The notes below the pieces were generated by a model that made no database searches, had not been told where the DNA came from, and saw only the letters and a program-made list of their open reading frames with translations. Below are positions 8,084 through 17,471 of a stretch of 32,718 bases of DNA, piece by piece. The DNA is from Flavobacterium sp. (GTDB lineage: Bacteria > Bacteroidota > Bacteroidia > Flavobacteriales > Flavobacteriaceae): NCBI GenBank assembly GCA_030153045.1, contig JASLID010000018.1, positions 1-32,718 of the forward strand. The letters run 5' to 3'. The position numbers were made by a program, and so were the translations under genes. Within the stretch, counting starts at the first letter, position 1; every line of letters begins with the position of its first letter.

Positions 8084-9994
8084 ATGAATGTAAGTTCTCT
8101 TAAAACACCTGGAGTATATATCAATGAGATTGATGCATTTCCTCCATCGATTGCCCAAGTGGCAACTGCCGTACCTGCATTTGTAGGTTATACTGAAAAA
8201 GGGCCAATTGTCCCTACCCGAATTTCTTCTTTTATGGAGTTTGAGCAAATTTTTGGCGGCGCACCGGTACCAGCTTCTGTAACAGTAGTCTTAGACGGCA
8301 ACCTGATTCCTACAGATGCTTCAAAGGTAACGGAAAGCCAGTACAAATTGCACAATAGCTTACGCCTTTTCTATAGTAATGGCGGAGGGATATGTTATAT
8401 CGTTTCTATTGGTGACTATAACGATGCGATTACCAGTGATGCTGATTTTGTGACCGGATTAGATTTGTTGAGAAAATTTGACGAGCCCACTTTATTGCTG
8501 TTTCCAGATGCTATCAATTTAGGTGCTGACAAACTGGGATTGGTTCAGCAACAGGCATTGAGACAATGTGCTGATTTAATGGACCGATTTACCATTATGG
8601 ATGTAAAACAGGAGCTGGGACTTATAGATGATAGTGAAAAGTTTAGAGACGGTGTAGGTAATCAGAACCTTAAATATGGTTCAGCATATTATCCATACTT
8701 ACAGAGTTCCTTCCCTTATGCTTTCAGATTTAGCGATATTAATGGATCCGTAGGTGATAAAGTTAACTTTAAAGCCATTATGTCTTCTAATTTAGGAGTG
8801 AAAAATTCTATTGAAGAGTTTGAAAAAATCATCGTCGATTCTGCTACTGTTAAAGCAGCATGGGTTCCTAATACGCTTGTTCTTCCAATTGATTCAGTTG
8901 CTAAAGTCAAAACAAGCATCGATAAAGCTTGGACTTTATTGAAAACGCTTGGAAAACCTGAAGCACCTACTTTGACCAGTACTAAGTTTGCTACATTTTC
9001 TCAAGAATTGGTAACTAACTTTTTGAAAAAACATGCACAGGAATTGGTAGATTTCAAATTTGCCTTTGAAAAACTTAAAAAACCAGATGGCGTTACTGAC
9101 GTTGATGATTTATCAGCATTAGACAATGACACTTTATTTAAAAGCGTGTGGGGAAATATCTCAACTTATACGGAATCAGCAGTTAATCCTTTTAAAGAAG
9201 GAGCTATTGGTATTCCAGTTGCTCTCCCTGCCCCTCATTTTGAGCCTGATTTTGCTAAACTACAGCTGGTGATTCAGAAACTGCATGCTTCTATCATCAA
9301 TTCTACTAATAATGTGATCAAAAGCCTAGATGAGTTTTTATTGTTTGAAGAAAACAATCTTACTTCTCAAATCCCATTCTATGGAGGTATCATAGCAAAA
9401 CTTTCACAATCAATGAATACGGTTCCGCCTTCAGGAGCAATGGCTGGTATTTATGCACAGACTGATGCTTCCAGAGGGGTATGGAAATCTCCGGCAAATG
9501 TGAGTATCAATGGTATTGTCGGGTTAACCGATGACATCAATGATGCCGATCAGCAAGATATGAATATCCACGAAAGCGGAAAATCTATCAATGCTTTGAG
9601 AAAATTTACCGGAAAAGGATTTTTAGTATGGGGAGGAAGAACATTAGCTGGAAACAGCAACGATTGGCGCTATATCAACGTGCGAAGATTGGCTAATATG
9701 ATTGAAGAATCAGCAAAGAAAGCCTGTATGCAATTTGTTTTTGAACCAAATGTGGCCCAAACCTGGGTGAGTGTAAAAGGGATGATAGACAATTACCTGA
9801 CGACACTTTGGAACGATGGTGCTTTGGCCGGAGGAAAACCGGAACATGCCTTTTTTGTGTCGGTTGGATTAAATGAAACCATGTCGGCACAAGATATTTT
9901 AGAAGGAAGAATGATTGTAAAAATTGGTTATGCTCCTTCCAGACCCGCTGAGTTTATCATATTAGAATTCAAGCAAATGCAACAAAGATCATAA
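8084..9994 (+). CDS. Contractile sheath protein (Afp2/phage tail sheath family)
   Basis: A 636-residue protein with the hallmark N-terminus SLKTPGVYINEIDAFPPSIA and AFVGYTEKGP, and a C-terminal segment (about residues 470-630) typical of tail sheaths: DASRGVWKSPANVSINGIVG, WGGRTLAGNSNDWRYINVRRL, GMIDNYLTTLWNDGALAG and IGYAPSRPAEFIIL. The variable middle (about residues 190-460) would be the surface-exposed domain. Sheath subunits wrap the inner tube and contract to drive it into the target. The start at 8084 leaves seven residues before TPGVY. An out-of-frame ATG-TCA-TGA lies immediately upstream and overlaps this start region. It is the only sheath gene in the cluster, so one protein probably forms the whole sheath. 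Confidence 0.95.
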   Translation: MNVSSLKTPGVYINEIDAFPPSIAQVATAVPAFVGYTEKGPIVPTRISSFMEFEQIFGGAPVPASVTVVLDGNLIPTDASKVTESQYKLHNSLRLFYSNGGGICYIVSIGDYNDAITSDADFVTGLDLLRKFDEPTLLLFPDAINLGADKLGLVQQQALRQCADLMDRFTIMDVKQELGLIDDSEKFRDGVGNQNLKYGSAYYPYLQSSFPYAFRFSDINGSVGDKVNFKAIMSSNLGVKNSIEEFEKIIVDSATVKAAWVPNTLVLPIDSVAKVKTSIDKAWTLLKTLGKPEAPTLTSTKFATFSQELVTNFLKKHAQELVDFKFAFEKLKKPDGVTDVDDLSALDNDTLFKSVWGNISTYTESAVNPFKEGAIGIPVALPAPHFEPDFAKLQLVIQKLHASIINSTNNVIKSLDEFLLFEENNLTSQIPFYGGIIAKLSQSMNTVPPSGAMAGIYAQTDASRGVWKSPANVSINGIVGLTDDINDADQQDMNIHESGKSINALRKFTGKGFLVWGGRTLAGNSNDWRYINVRRLANMIEESAKKACMQFVFEPNVAQTWVSVKGMIDNYLTTLWNDGALAGGKPEHAFFVSVGLNETMSAQDILEGRMIVKIGYAPSRPAEFIILEFKQMQQRS

Positions 9995-10025
9995 AAAGAA
10001 TAACTAACAATTAAAATATAAAGAT

Positions 10026-10466
10026 ATGCCTAATATTGATTTTCCGTTACCAAAGTTTCACTTCAGCGTAGACTGGGGTGGAAGTAAAATAGCCTTTACA
10101 GAAGTATCAGGCTTAAACAAAGAAATGGATGTTATTGAACACCGTGTAGGATCGAGCCCTGAATTTTTTAAAAAGCAAATGCCAGGACTACAGAAAAATT
10201 CAAGAGTAACCTTAAAAAGAGGGGTCTTTATGGGAGACAATGAGTTTTTCGAGTGGTACAACACGGTGGCTCAAAACACGGTTCAAAAAAGAACTATTAC
10301 CATCTCCTTACTGGATGAAAACCATACACCAAGAGTAGTATGGACGGTGAAAGACTGTTTTATCGTGTCGCTGAAATGCACCGATTTAAAAGCCGATGCC
10401 AACGAAGCGGCTATCGATACTGTCGAACTCGCAAACAATGGTTTTACTGTTGAATACAAATCGTAA
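10026..10466 (+). CDS. Inner tube protein (Afp1-like, T4 gp19 family)
   Basis: A 146-residue protein beginning PNIDFPLPKFHFSVDWGGSKIAFTEVSGL. It carries the family signatures SPEFFKKQMPGLQKNSRVTLKRGVF and a C-terminal TVELANNGFTVEYK. This is the Hcp/gp19 tube fold, of which stacked hexamers form the inner tube through which cargo is carried. It lies between the sheath and a second tube-fold gene, with a 5-base gap to the latter. Its size equals that of other eCIS major tube proteins, so it is the probable main tube subunit. Confidence 0.93.
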   Translation: MPNIDFPLPKFHFSVDWGGSKIAFTEVSGLNKEMDVIEHRVGSSPEFFKKQMPGLQKNSRVTLKRGVFMGDNEFFEWYNTVAQNTVQKRTITISLLDENHTPRVVWTVKDCFIVSLKCTDLKADANEAAIDTVELANNGFTVEYKS

Positions 10467-10471
10467 TAGCG

Positions 10472-10930
10472 ATGGCTAGTAATGATCCCATAGTTGGCTT
10501 TCATTTTTCAGTTGTATTTGAATTAATGCCTCAATTTTCAATTGATACAAAATTTCAGAGCGTCAATGGATTAAAAGTAACTATGGAAACAGAGCCTTAT
10601 ACCGAAGGGGGACAGAATAAATTCAAACATAATTTCCCCCTTCGTTCAGGGTATCAGGATTTAGTTCTCAAACGGGGATTAACTTCAGATATGTCAGGGT
10701 TGTCTATGTGGTGCACTCAGGCGTTGGAAGATTTTATCTTTTATCCGGCCAACCTGATTGTCTCCTTATTGAATGAAAAAGGCAATCCCATTAAAGTGTG
10801 GTACATATCACATGCTATTCCGTTGAGTTATGAATTTAGCGATTTTAATGCGGAAGAAAATAAAATAGTCATTGAAACTATCACTTTGAAGTATAATTTT
10901 TTTAAAGAAATTCCTGTTCCTAATTTTTAA
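10472..10930 (+). CDS. Second tube-fold protein (Afp5-like, T4 gp19 family), probable tube initiator
   Basis: A 152-residue paralogue of the preceding gene. It has the same layout: VGFHFSVVFELMPQFSIDTKFQSVNGL at the N-terminus, HNFPLRSGYQDLVLKRGL in the middle (compare the tube signature VTLKRGVF), and IVIETITLKYNFFKEIPV at the end. In other eCIS the second tube-like protein forms the first ring on the spike/baseplate end. The assignment to initiator rather than main tube rests on gene order and divergence and is inference. Confidence 0.85.
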   Translation: MASNDPIVGFHFSVVFELMPQFSIDTKFQSVNGLKVTMETEPYTEGGQNKFKHNFPLRSGYQDLVLKRGLTSDMSGLSMWCTQALEDFIFYPANLIVSLLNEKGNPIKVWYISHAIPLSYEFSDFNAEENKIVIETITLKYNFFKEIPVPNF

Positions 10931-10939
10931 ATATCCCTC

Positions 10940-11116
10940 ATGGCAATCGAAATTAAAGAGTTACGCATTAAAGTCAACATAATGGAGAATCCAGATGATT
11001 TTCCGAATTCGGTCCAAAAAGTCAGTCCACTGAAACTGCAGGAAATGAAATCGGAAATTGTAAAGGAGTGCACCCAGAAAGTACTGGAAAAAATTAAAGA
11101 AAAAGCAGAAAGATGA
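10940..11116 (+). CDS. DUF5908 family small eCIS protein
   Basis: A 58-residue ORF, MAIEIKELRIKVNIMENPDD...EKIKEKAER. The start MxIEIKELxIKxxV followed by a short Lys/Glu-rich helix ending the protein is the DUF5908 pattern, a family found between the tube and LysM-adaptor genes of eCIS clusters. It is 9 bases after the second tube gene. Its stop overlaps the next start in an ATGA (11113-11116), implying translational coupling. The function is not established; position suggests a baseplate or assembly accessory. Confidence 0.75.
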   Translation: MAIEIKELRIKVNIMENPDDFPNSVQKVSPLKLQEMKSEIVKECTQKVLEKIKEKAER

Positions 11117-11883
11117 TAAAAGGATTGCTAGGTATTATCGATAAAATGCAGATTGAGGTTTTTCCGTCAAAAGAATATAAAGGGTCTGCTGATAAAGTCA
11201 TTTTTGTTCAATTGAATCCCGAAAAATACACAATGAAACACAATGTTGTTTTTTGTGAAGGACAGGCGATGGGAACTACTGGAACCGATTTAAAGTTTAA
11301 TAAGATTGAAGGAGAAGAAGTTAATTTCGAATTCTTTTTTGACAGTTCCGGTATTGTGCCTCCAGGAAAAATAAAAGACGGAAAGGTACAAGAAGCAGCT
11401 ATGGATGTAGCCGGTGATATAGCGAACGCCCTGAAACCGGCAGTAGTGAATCCTTTTGCTGAGGTGGAAACCGTAGAAAAGGAAGTCAATGAGTTTAAAA
11501 AACTGATTATGGGCTACAATGGAGACACACACCAAACAGCCTATCTGAGGATTGTTTGGGGCTCCTATAAACTGAAATGCCGCCTGAAAAGCATGGATAT
11601 TGAATATTCTCTTTTTAGAAAAGACGGAAGACCTATTCGGGCCAAAGTAAAATGTGTTTTTAAAGAGACCATAGAGCATAAGGAAATGGCAGCTAAAGAA
11701 AAGAAAAGCTCTCCGGATCTGACGCATGAAAGGACTATAAAAATGAACGACAGTCTGGTGTTGCTTTCGGAATCGATTTATCAGAATAACACCTTTTATA
11801 TTGATGTAGCCAAGAAAAATAAACTCTTAAGCTTCCGACAAATAGAATTAGAGAAAAAAATAAATTTTCCACCAATTAAATAA
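11113..11883 (+). CDS. eCIS tube/baseplate adaptor with LysM-like C-terminus (Afp7-like)
   Basis: A 256-residue protein. The N-terminal part (residues about 10-70) reads KVIFVQLNPEKYTMKHNV, the QxNPxxY feature of the CIS tube/LysM adaptor family, followed by FEFFFDSSGIVPPG. A strand-rich core contains YLRIVWGSYKLKCRLKSMDIEYSLF and RAKVKCVFKE. The last 40 residues (SLVLLSESIYQNNTFYIDVAKKNKLLSFRQIELEKKINFPPI) look like a LysM repeat. In Afp/PVC/MAC structures this protein joins tube, spike and baseplate wedges. It overlaps DUF5908 by 4 bases and is 5 bases before the spike gene. Confidence 0.87.
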   Translation: MIKGLLGIIDKMQIEVFPSKEYKGSADKVIFVQLNPEKYTMKHNVVFCEGQAMGTTGTDLKFNKIEGEEVNFEFFFDSSGIVPPGKIKDGKVQEAAMDVAGDIANALKPAVVNPFAEVETVEKEVNEFKKLIMGYNGDTHQTAYLRIVWGSYKLKCRLKSMDIEYSLFRKDGRPIRAKVKCVFKETIEHKEMAAKEKKSSPDLTHERTIKMNDSLVLLSESIYQNNTFYIDVAKKNKLLSFRQIELEKKINFPPIK

Positions 11884-11888
11884 CCAAA

Positions 11889-13586
11889 ATGCCAACTGTA
11901 AAACCATTTTATCCTTCTGATACCTTACTGAAACTGGAATTTTTAATTAATGAAAAAAATACCGGTTTGGACAGTTTGTTGAAAGATGCTACGGTTCATT
12001 TTGAATTGAATAAAATCCCTTTTGCGAAGTTTACTTTTATTTCTTCCAAGAGGAATCCGGAAAGTAAAGAAGAATTACCTGTTGATGTATTCATCACAAA
12101 ACCAGGAGATCCGCCTTTAGAAATTAAAGTTAATGTGGCCTTTGAAAATGAAAAGGTGCCTCTTTTTGTAGGGATTGTAAAATCAGTTGACTGTCAGGAT
12201 GAGAACAACCAAAGTATCATAAAAATTGAATGCAAAGACAAAGGTTTTCGTTTGGCACAACCCACTAAAGAACCGGAGAATAACAATCAGACTTTTGAAG
12301 ACAAGCTCACCTTTTTTACCAAGGGATTGACTTTGAGCGATACTTTACAAGGGAAGCCATGGGGAAAAGAACACATTACCCATAATACCTCGACGGTGCC
12401 ATGGGATTATCTTATAGGTTATTTGGATTCTATAGGCATGCCTGTTTCACTACGAAACGGCAATTTTACCGGAGTTGATATTTTAAATGAAAAGAAGGAG
12501 ATTATTTTCCTGGCAGAAAACGGCATCAATATTTTTGCCTTTTCAGCAAAGAATGATCCTTCAAAAATAAAATCATCGGTAACAATTGAAGGATGGGATC
12601 TTGAAAAACAGGAATTAAGTAAAGCGACTGCTACACAAAAAGCTCCAGAAAATCCGCACTCTGTTAAATTGAGTCAAACGGTATTTGATCAGGCTACCAG
12701 AGACAGGATAGCTAACGCCATTTTAGTAAAAAGCATCTTTGCTTCGATTTATGGAAAAGTGACCACTTTCGGTAATTTGAAAGCTAAAGTTGGAGAATAC
12801 ATAGGGTTTCACAGAGTAAACACTGATATTGACACCTACTTGGATGTACAGAAACCTTTCCTAATCACTCAGGAAATACACACTATTGAAGGAGGCTGCT
12901 GGAAAACGGAATATACTTTCGGACTCGAAAGCGAAAAGGGGTTTACCGAAAACACGACTCCCGGAACCAATAACGGTCATGCCGAAGTAGGACAATCGAA
13001 CAAAGTAAATGGACTGCAGATAGGTGTAGTTACTCAAATTGTGGAAGACCCTCACAATCAGTTCCGAATTAAAGTCAGAATTCCTCTTTTATCAGAAAAA
13101 GGAGAAGGAGTCTGGGCGCGATTAGCAACACTAAACGCTTCTAATGAAATGGGAAGTTATTTTATTCCGAGCATCGGTGATGAAGTAATTGTAGGGTGTT
13201 TGGGAAATAATCCCGATGCGCCAATTATCCTTGGAAGCTTATACAGTAGTACTAAAATTATGCCTTTCCCTATTGCCGAACAAAATTACCTGAAAGGCTT
13301 TGTGACCAAAGAAGGCACTAAAATTATCATGGATGATGAGAAAAAGAGCATAGAGTTAAGCACCAAAAAAGGAAACATATTAACTATAAGCGATGACCTC
13401 AAAGGATTCGTCATCGAGGATGAAAACAAAAATAAAATTACCTTAAACGATCAGGGGATTACTATTGAAAGCTGTAAAGATTTGAATATTAAAGCCAAAG
13501 GGAATATTAAGGTGGAAGGAATGCAGGTGGCTGTTGACGCCACGGCGAAAATGGATTTAAAAGGACAAATCATCAATTTGAATTAA
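11889..13586 (+). CDS. VgrG-like spike protein (Afp8-like, gp27-gp5 fusion)
   Basis: A 565-residue protein. Residues about 1-350 correspond to the gp27/phage late control D-like hub. Residues about 373-455 form the gp5 OB-fold, seen as GVVTQIVEDPHNQFRIKVRIP, VWARLATL, GSYFIPSIGDEVIVGCL and PIILGSLYSS. The remaining residues are alternating short repeats (FVTKEGTKIIMDDEKKSIEL, NGNILTI-type, NKITLNDQGITI, IKAKGNIKVEG) that form the triple-stranded beta-helix needle. A trimer of this protein makes the spike on which the PAAR tip sits; the PAAR gene follows after one base. Confidence 0.94.
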   Translation: MPTVKPFYPSDTLLKLEFLINEKNTGLDSLLKDATVHFELNKIPFAKFTFISSKRNPESKEELPVDVFITKPGDPPLEIKVNVAFENEKVPLFVGIVKSVDCQDENNQSIIKIECKDKGFRLAQPTKEPENNNQTFEDKLTFFTKGLTLSDTLQGKPWGKEHITHNTSTVPWDYLIGYLDSIGMPVSLRNGNFTGVDILNEKKEIIFLAENGINIFAFSAKNDPSKIKSSVTIEGWDLEKQELSKATATQKAPENPHSVKLSQTVFDQATRDRIANAILVKSIFASIYGKVTTFGNLKAKVGEYIGFHRVNTDIDTYLDVQKPFLITQEIHTIEGGCWKTEYTFGLESEKGFTENTTPGTNNGHAEVGQSNKVNGLQIGVVTQIVEDPHNQFRIKVRIPLLSEKGEGVWARLATLNASNEMGSYFIPSIGDEVIVGCLGNNPDAPIILGSLYSSTKIMPFPIAEQNYLKGFVTKEGTKIIMDDEKKSIELSTKKGNILTISDDLKGFVIEDENKNKITLNDQGITIESCKDLNIKAKGNIKVEGMQVAVDATAKMDLKGQIINLN

Positions 13587-13587
13587 A

Positions 13588-13878
13588 ATGGCAGCAGCAG
13601 CAAGAATTACAGATATGCACACCTGTCCCATGTCGGACGGACCAAAACCTCATGTGGGCGGTCCATTGTTGCCCGGCGGAAACAGCACTGTGCTTATAGG
13701 CGGATTGCCTGCTTCCGTTGTGGGAGACAGTTGCGTATGTGCCGGTCCGCCAGATTCATTGGTTATGGGATCATCATCAGTATTAATTGGAGGAAAACCA
13801 GCAGTTAGAATGGGAGATTCTACGGCTCATGGAGGCGTAGTTGTTCTGGGTTGCATGACCGTTATGATAGGAGGATAA
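13588..13878 (+). CDS. PAAR-domain spike tip (Afp10-like)
   Basis: A 96-residue protein that is almost entirely PAAR domain. It has AARITDMHTCPMSDGPKPHVGGP at the N-terminus, three VLIGG/VMIGG-type strand repeats, and His/Cys residues (H12, C14, H24 and later C and H residues) suited to metal binding at the cone tip. It caps the beta-helix of the preceding spike and is separated from it by one base. No extra effector domain is fused to it, so cargo is likely carried in the tube rather than on the tip. Confidence 0.94.
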   Translation: MAAAARITDMHTCPMSDGPKPHVGGPLLPGGNSTVLIGGLPASVVGDSCVCAGPPDSLVMGSSSVLIGGKPAVRMGDSTAHGGVVVLGCMTVMIGG

Positions 13879-13891
13879 TACATTAAAAACT

Positions 13892-14305
13892 ATGAAAGAC
13901 AAATCATTTTTAGGAACAGGATGGGGATTTCCACCCACTTTTAATACTCATTCAGGGACGGTAGACACGGTTTCTGATGAGGAAGATATTTCCCAAAGCC
14001 TGCATATTTTACTTTCCACTCAGCTTAAAGAGAGAGTAATGCGATCCGACTACGGTTGTGATTTAAGTGCCTTACTATATGAAAATATTACCGTCACATT
14101 ATTGACCAGGATTAAAGGAATAATTGAAACGGCAATACTGAACTATGAACCCAGAATTGATTTATTAGAGATTGAATTTCACACGGAAAACACCAACAAC
14201 GGAGTGATCAAAGTTGAAATCATTTATAGAGTAAGAGCCACAAATTCCAGAAAAAATTATGTTTTCCCTTATTATTTAGAAGAAGGAACATTTGTAAAAC
14301 AATAA
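13892..14305 (+). CDS. gp25-like baseplate wedge protein (Afp9-like)
   Basis: A 137-residue protein of the GPW/gp25 family. It starts DKSFLGTGWGFPPTF and includes DEEDISQSLHILLSTQLKERVMRSDYGCDLSALLYENI and a later FHTENTNNGVIKVEIIYRV segment. It carries the gp25 pattern of an ERxMRxxYG turn (ERVMRSDYGCDL). The gp25 protein links the sheath to the baseplate wedge. It is 13 bases downstream of the PAAR gene and 7 bases before the large baseplate gene. Confidence 0.93.
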   Translation: MKDKSFLGTGWGFPPTFNTHSGTVDTVSDEEDISQSLHILLSTQLKERVMRSDYGCDLSALLYENITVTLLTRIKGIIETAILNYEPRIDLLEIEFHTENTNNGVIKVEIIYRVRATNSRKNYVFPYYLEEGTFVKQ

Positions 14306-14312
14306 GCTTAAA

Positions 14313-17300
14313 ATGAAAAATTGCAACGCAATATTATCTATACATGAAGGCATGGGGACTACCCAGAATGATCGAATTAGTCCTGCGCTACAAACTGATT
14401 TTTTTCTTTTGGATGAAAGAAAAGAACAAGATTTTATATTGTTTGTACAAAAGCTTTCGCAATATGTAAAATACTATAATGAGTTTGATATTGCCGATGG
14501 GAACTGGTCTGGTTTTTTCCAAAAGGAATCTACTTCTATTCTTATATTAATTGCGAGCTGGAATATTGAATTACTGCAAAATTCATTCGAAAACAAAAAG
14601 AATGAAATTCTGCTGAATTCTGATTTTCCTACACAGCAAAGCTTGCTTTTGACCTATTTTACCCAAATTAAAACAGAATATGACACCCTGTTGGAAAAAG
14701 CGGCTGTACTGGATGATGCCATTTCTGAAAAAGAAAACCTGCTCGCCTCTTCTTATTTGATTACCGACAAGTTTGCGTTGGTTTTCGACCAGATCAATGA
14801 TGCAGATGCCATTCCGCCGCTGTTACAAAATTATGTTTTTATGAAAACGGTGCAGCAGCTTTTCGGACTGCTTTTGTCCTGGAAGAATTTCTCCCAAAGT
14901 GCCGTTGCGTACCAATTAAATAATTACACCAAACATACACCGCATTACACTCTGTTTCTTTCCTTTTTGAAATTAATGAACATTGCGAAAGAAAAATTCA
15001 ATGAGTTTACCAAAAAACATCTGGATTTCTACTACAAAGAGGTGCTGCGAATTGAAAATCAAAATGCCAAACCTGATTATGTGCATTTAGTGGTTGAACC
15101 TTTTGATGTCAAGCCTTTTTTAATTCCGAAAGACACTATTTTCATTGGCGGTAAAAATTCTTTAGGGCAGAAAAAATTCTATGCTTCTACAGCAGATCAA
15201 ACCGTTAATGGCATCAAACTGAATTCTTTCCTGAGCCTGCATCGCAAAGGAGAACAGCATTATAACACCACAGATCTGTTTTCTGTGAATGCTAAAAATG
15301 ACGGCTTTGATGTTTTTACCCACAACAAAAAAGAGTTTAAGGAAGGTTTCATGATTGCAAGCCCCATCCTTTACCTGCAAAGCGGAGAGCGAAATATTTA
15401 TCTGAGGATCAATAATACTAATTTCGGCGCTTTTGATTTTGATTTTTACATTACTGGTAAGGAGAAAATAATTGAAATTACGGAAAGACAGAGTGTAGCA
15501 CAAAACAATAATCCAAGTGTAAAACTCATTAAACTGACCATTCCGGCTACCGAAAAAAGCATCGTTCCTTTTGATGCGAAAATCCATAAGGAGTTCTTAG
15601 TACAATCAGCATTTCCTGTTCTGAAAATTATACCTAAAAACAGAAAGGTAATTGATGAGATTAAAAAAATAGAAATTGATATAGAGGTCAAAGGATTCAA
15701 GTCGTTTGTTTTGGAATCTGATTTTGGTAACATCGATATTGAAAAACCTTTTTACCCTTTCGGAGAGTTTCCCAGAAACGGAAATGGAATGACTTTGAGT
15801 TCCAATGAGTTTTTTATGAAAAAAAAGGCTGTCGCTTCTTTATCTATTCCTATTGTTTGGAAATATGAACAATACGCCAACTGGCTGGTAGATAAAGTCA
15901 AAGTATTTCAGATGGCCAATGGTTTGTGGAAGGAATGCACAAATGATTTAAAATCGACCGACTATTTAAAACCCATTACTAATAATTATTCTCTACAAGA
16001 ATATCATTTTGATGAAATTGTCACAGATTCCATTGTTTCTAACGGTAAAATCAGAATTGAGCTGGATTATGAATCCTTATACGATGATAATAAATACATG
16101 CACAATTACATTGTCGCCAGTCAGAACAAATCCAGCCTGCCTTATAAACCGAAAATTAAAGAATTCGTTTTCGATTATTCGGTAAGTGAAGATTTCGATT
16201 TTAAGACTCCTAAAAAAGACAGCAATCCTATAGAAGTTTATCATGTGCTGCCGTATGGATATGCCAGAAAAAAAACAGGTGTTTTCCATTTTTCTTCAAT
16301 GGATTCGCTTGAAGGCGAAGTGTATTTAGGTTTTGAAAAAGCAGCACCTAAAGACGGGCTTAATTTTTTAATCCAATTAGAAGAAGGCACTGCCAACCCG
16401 CAATTGGAACCTGCCACCATAACCTGGGAATACCTCCATAATAATAATTGGACAGCACTCGAGCCTGACGCCATTGGTGATGAAACCTATTCCCTTACGC
16501 AATCCGGGTTAGTGTCTGTTTCCATTCCGGAATTCAGTTCGGTATCCAATACCCAATTACCGGCTCATTTATTCTGGCTAAAAATCTCCGTTTCCAATAT
16601 GGAAGCAATCTGTAAATTTATAGGGATTCATGTTCAGGCACTGAAAGCCGTTTTAACAGATTATGAAAATTCCGGTGCCTTTTTTTTAGAAAACACGCCT
16701 AAAGAAACCATCAGTAAAGCGTACGATACCATTAGTAATGTTAAGAAAATCATTCAGCCGTATGCTTCTTTTGGAGGTAGAATCACAGAGCCGGATAGTT
16801 CATTATACATGCAAAGCAGCGAAAGGTTACGTCATAAAAACAGAGCCATCACAACTTGGGATTATGAGAGAATCGTTTTGGAAGAGTTTCCGGAAGTTTT
16901 TCGATTGAAAGCCTTGAACCATTACCGATATGACACTAGAATTTCCAATGTTTCGGCAGGTTATGTAACCTTAATCCCTATTGCCAAATCGTCTAATTCG
17001 GTTAACATCAGCTGGAAACCGCTTCTAAGCCTGAATAAAATGCTTCTGATTAAGGAACGCTTGGGTAAAATCGCTTCTCCACACGCCAGAATCAATGTTA
17101 AGCCACCAAAATTAGAGAAAGTGAAAGTTCAGTTTAAAGTAAAATTCCATCATCAGGAAGGAATGGATACCCGACTGTATATCGCCGAATTAATCAACAC
17201 GATTAATATATACCTGAGTCCATGGGCTTATGATCAGACTGAAGTGGATTTTGCAAATGAGATTGAATTCTCCTCCGTCATTCAACTGTTAGACAATCAG

Positions 17301-17465
17301 CCGTATGTGGACTATATTACCGATTTTAAAGTAAGCCAGTATGTTTTAAATGAAAACAATCAAGTAGTAGGCGGCGCCATACAAAACTTAAATAAAATCA
17401 CGCCGCAAACCGATTTCACTTTGTTTATTCCTAATGAATCTCATCAAGTACAAGAAATAAAATAG
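14313..17465 (+). CDS. Large baseplate wedge protein (Afp11-like, baseplate J/gp6 class)
   Basis: A 1050-residue protein. The N-terminal half is helical and variable. A conserved block begins near residue 250 (DYVHLVVEPFDVKPFLIPKDTIFIGGKN). A second block, about residues 838-885 (RLRHKNRAITTWDYERIV, EEFPEVFRLKALNH), is the RLRHKxRAxxxxDYExLVLxxFP signature of baseplate J-like proteins in eCIS. The C-terminal domain is strand-rich (VKVQFKVKFHHQEGMDTRLYIAELINTINIYLSPWAYD). It pairs with the next gene product to build the wedges around the spike. Length matches the large eCIS baseplate proteins of Bacteroidota. Confidence 0.88.
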   Translation: MKNCNAILSIHEGMGTTQNDRISPALQTDFFLLDERKEQDFILFVQKLSQYVKYYNEFDIADGNWSGFFQKESTSILILIASWNIELLQNSFENKKNEILLNSDFPTQQSLLLTYFTQIKTEYDTLLEKAAVLDDAISEKENLLASSYLITDKFALVFDQINDADAIPPLLQNYVFMKTVQQLFGLLLSWKNFSQSAVAYQLNNYTKHTPHYTLFLSFLKLMNIAKEKFNEFTKKHLDFYYKEVLRIENQNAKPDYVHLVVEPFDVKPFLIPKDTIFIGGKNSLGQKKFYASTADQTVNGIKLNSFLSLHRKGEQHYNTTDLFSVNAKNDGFDVFTHNKKEFKEGFMIASPILYLQSGERNIYLRINNTNFGAFDFDFYITGKEKIIEITERQSVAQNNNPSVKLIKLTIPATEKSIVPFDAKIHKEFLVQSAFPVLKIIPKNRKVIDEIKKIEIDIEVKGFKSFVLESDFGNIDIEKPFYPFGEFPRNGNGMTLSSNEFFMKKKAVASLSIPIVWKYEQYANWLVDKVKVFQMANGLWKECTNDLKSTDYLKPITNNYSLQEYHFDEIVTDSIVSNGKIRIELDYESLYDDNKYMHNYIVASQNKSSLPYKPKIKEFVFDYSVSEDFDFKTPKKDSNPIEVYHVLPYGYARKKTGVFHFSSMDSLEGEVYLGFEKAAPKDGLNFLIQLEEGTANPQLEPATITWEYLHNNNWTALEPDAIGDETYSLTQSGLVSVSIPEFSSVSNTQLPAHLFWLKISVSNMEAICKFIGIHVQALKAVLTDYENSGAFFLENTPKETISKAYDTISNVKKIIQPYASFGGRITEPDSSLYMQSSERLRHKNRAITTWDYERIVLEEFPEVFRLKALNHYRYDTRISNVSAGYVTLIPIAKSSNSVNISWKPLLSLNKMLLIKERLGKIASPHARINVKPPKLEKVKVQFKVKFHHQEGMDTRLYIAELINTINIYLSPWAYDQTEVDFANEIEFSSVIQLLDNQPYVDYITDFKVSQYVLNENNQVVGGAIQNLNKITPQTDFTLFIPNESHQVQEIK

Positions 17466-17471
17466 ATAATT

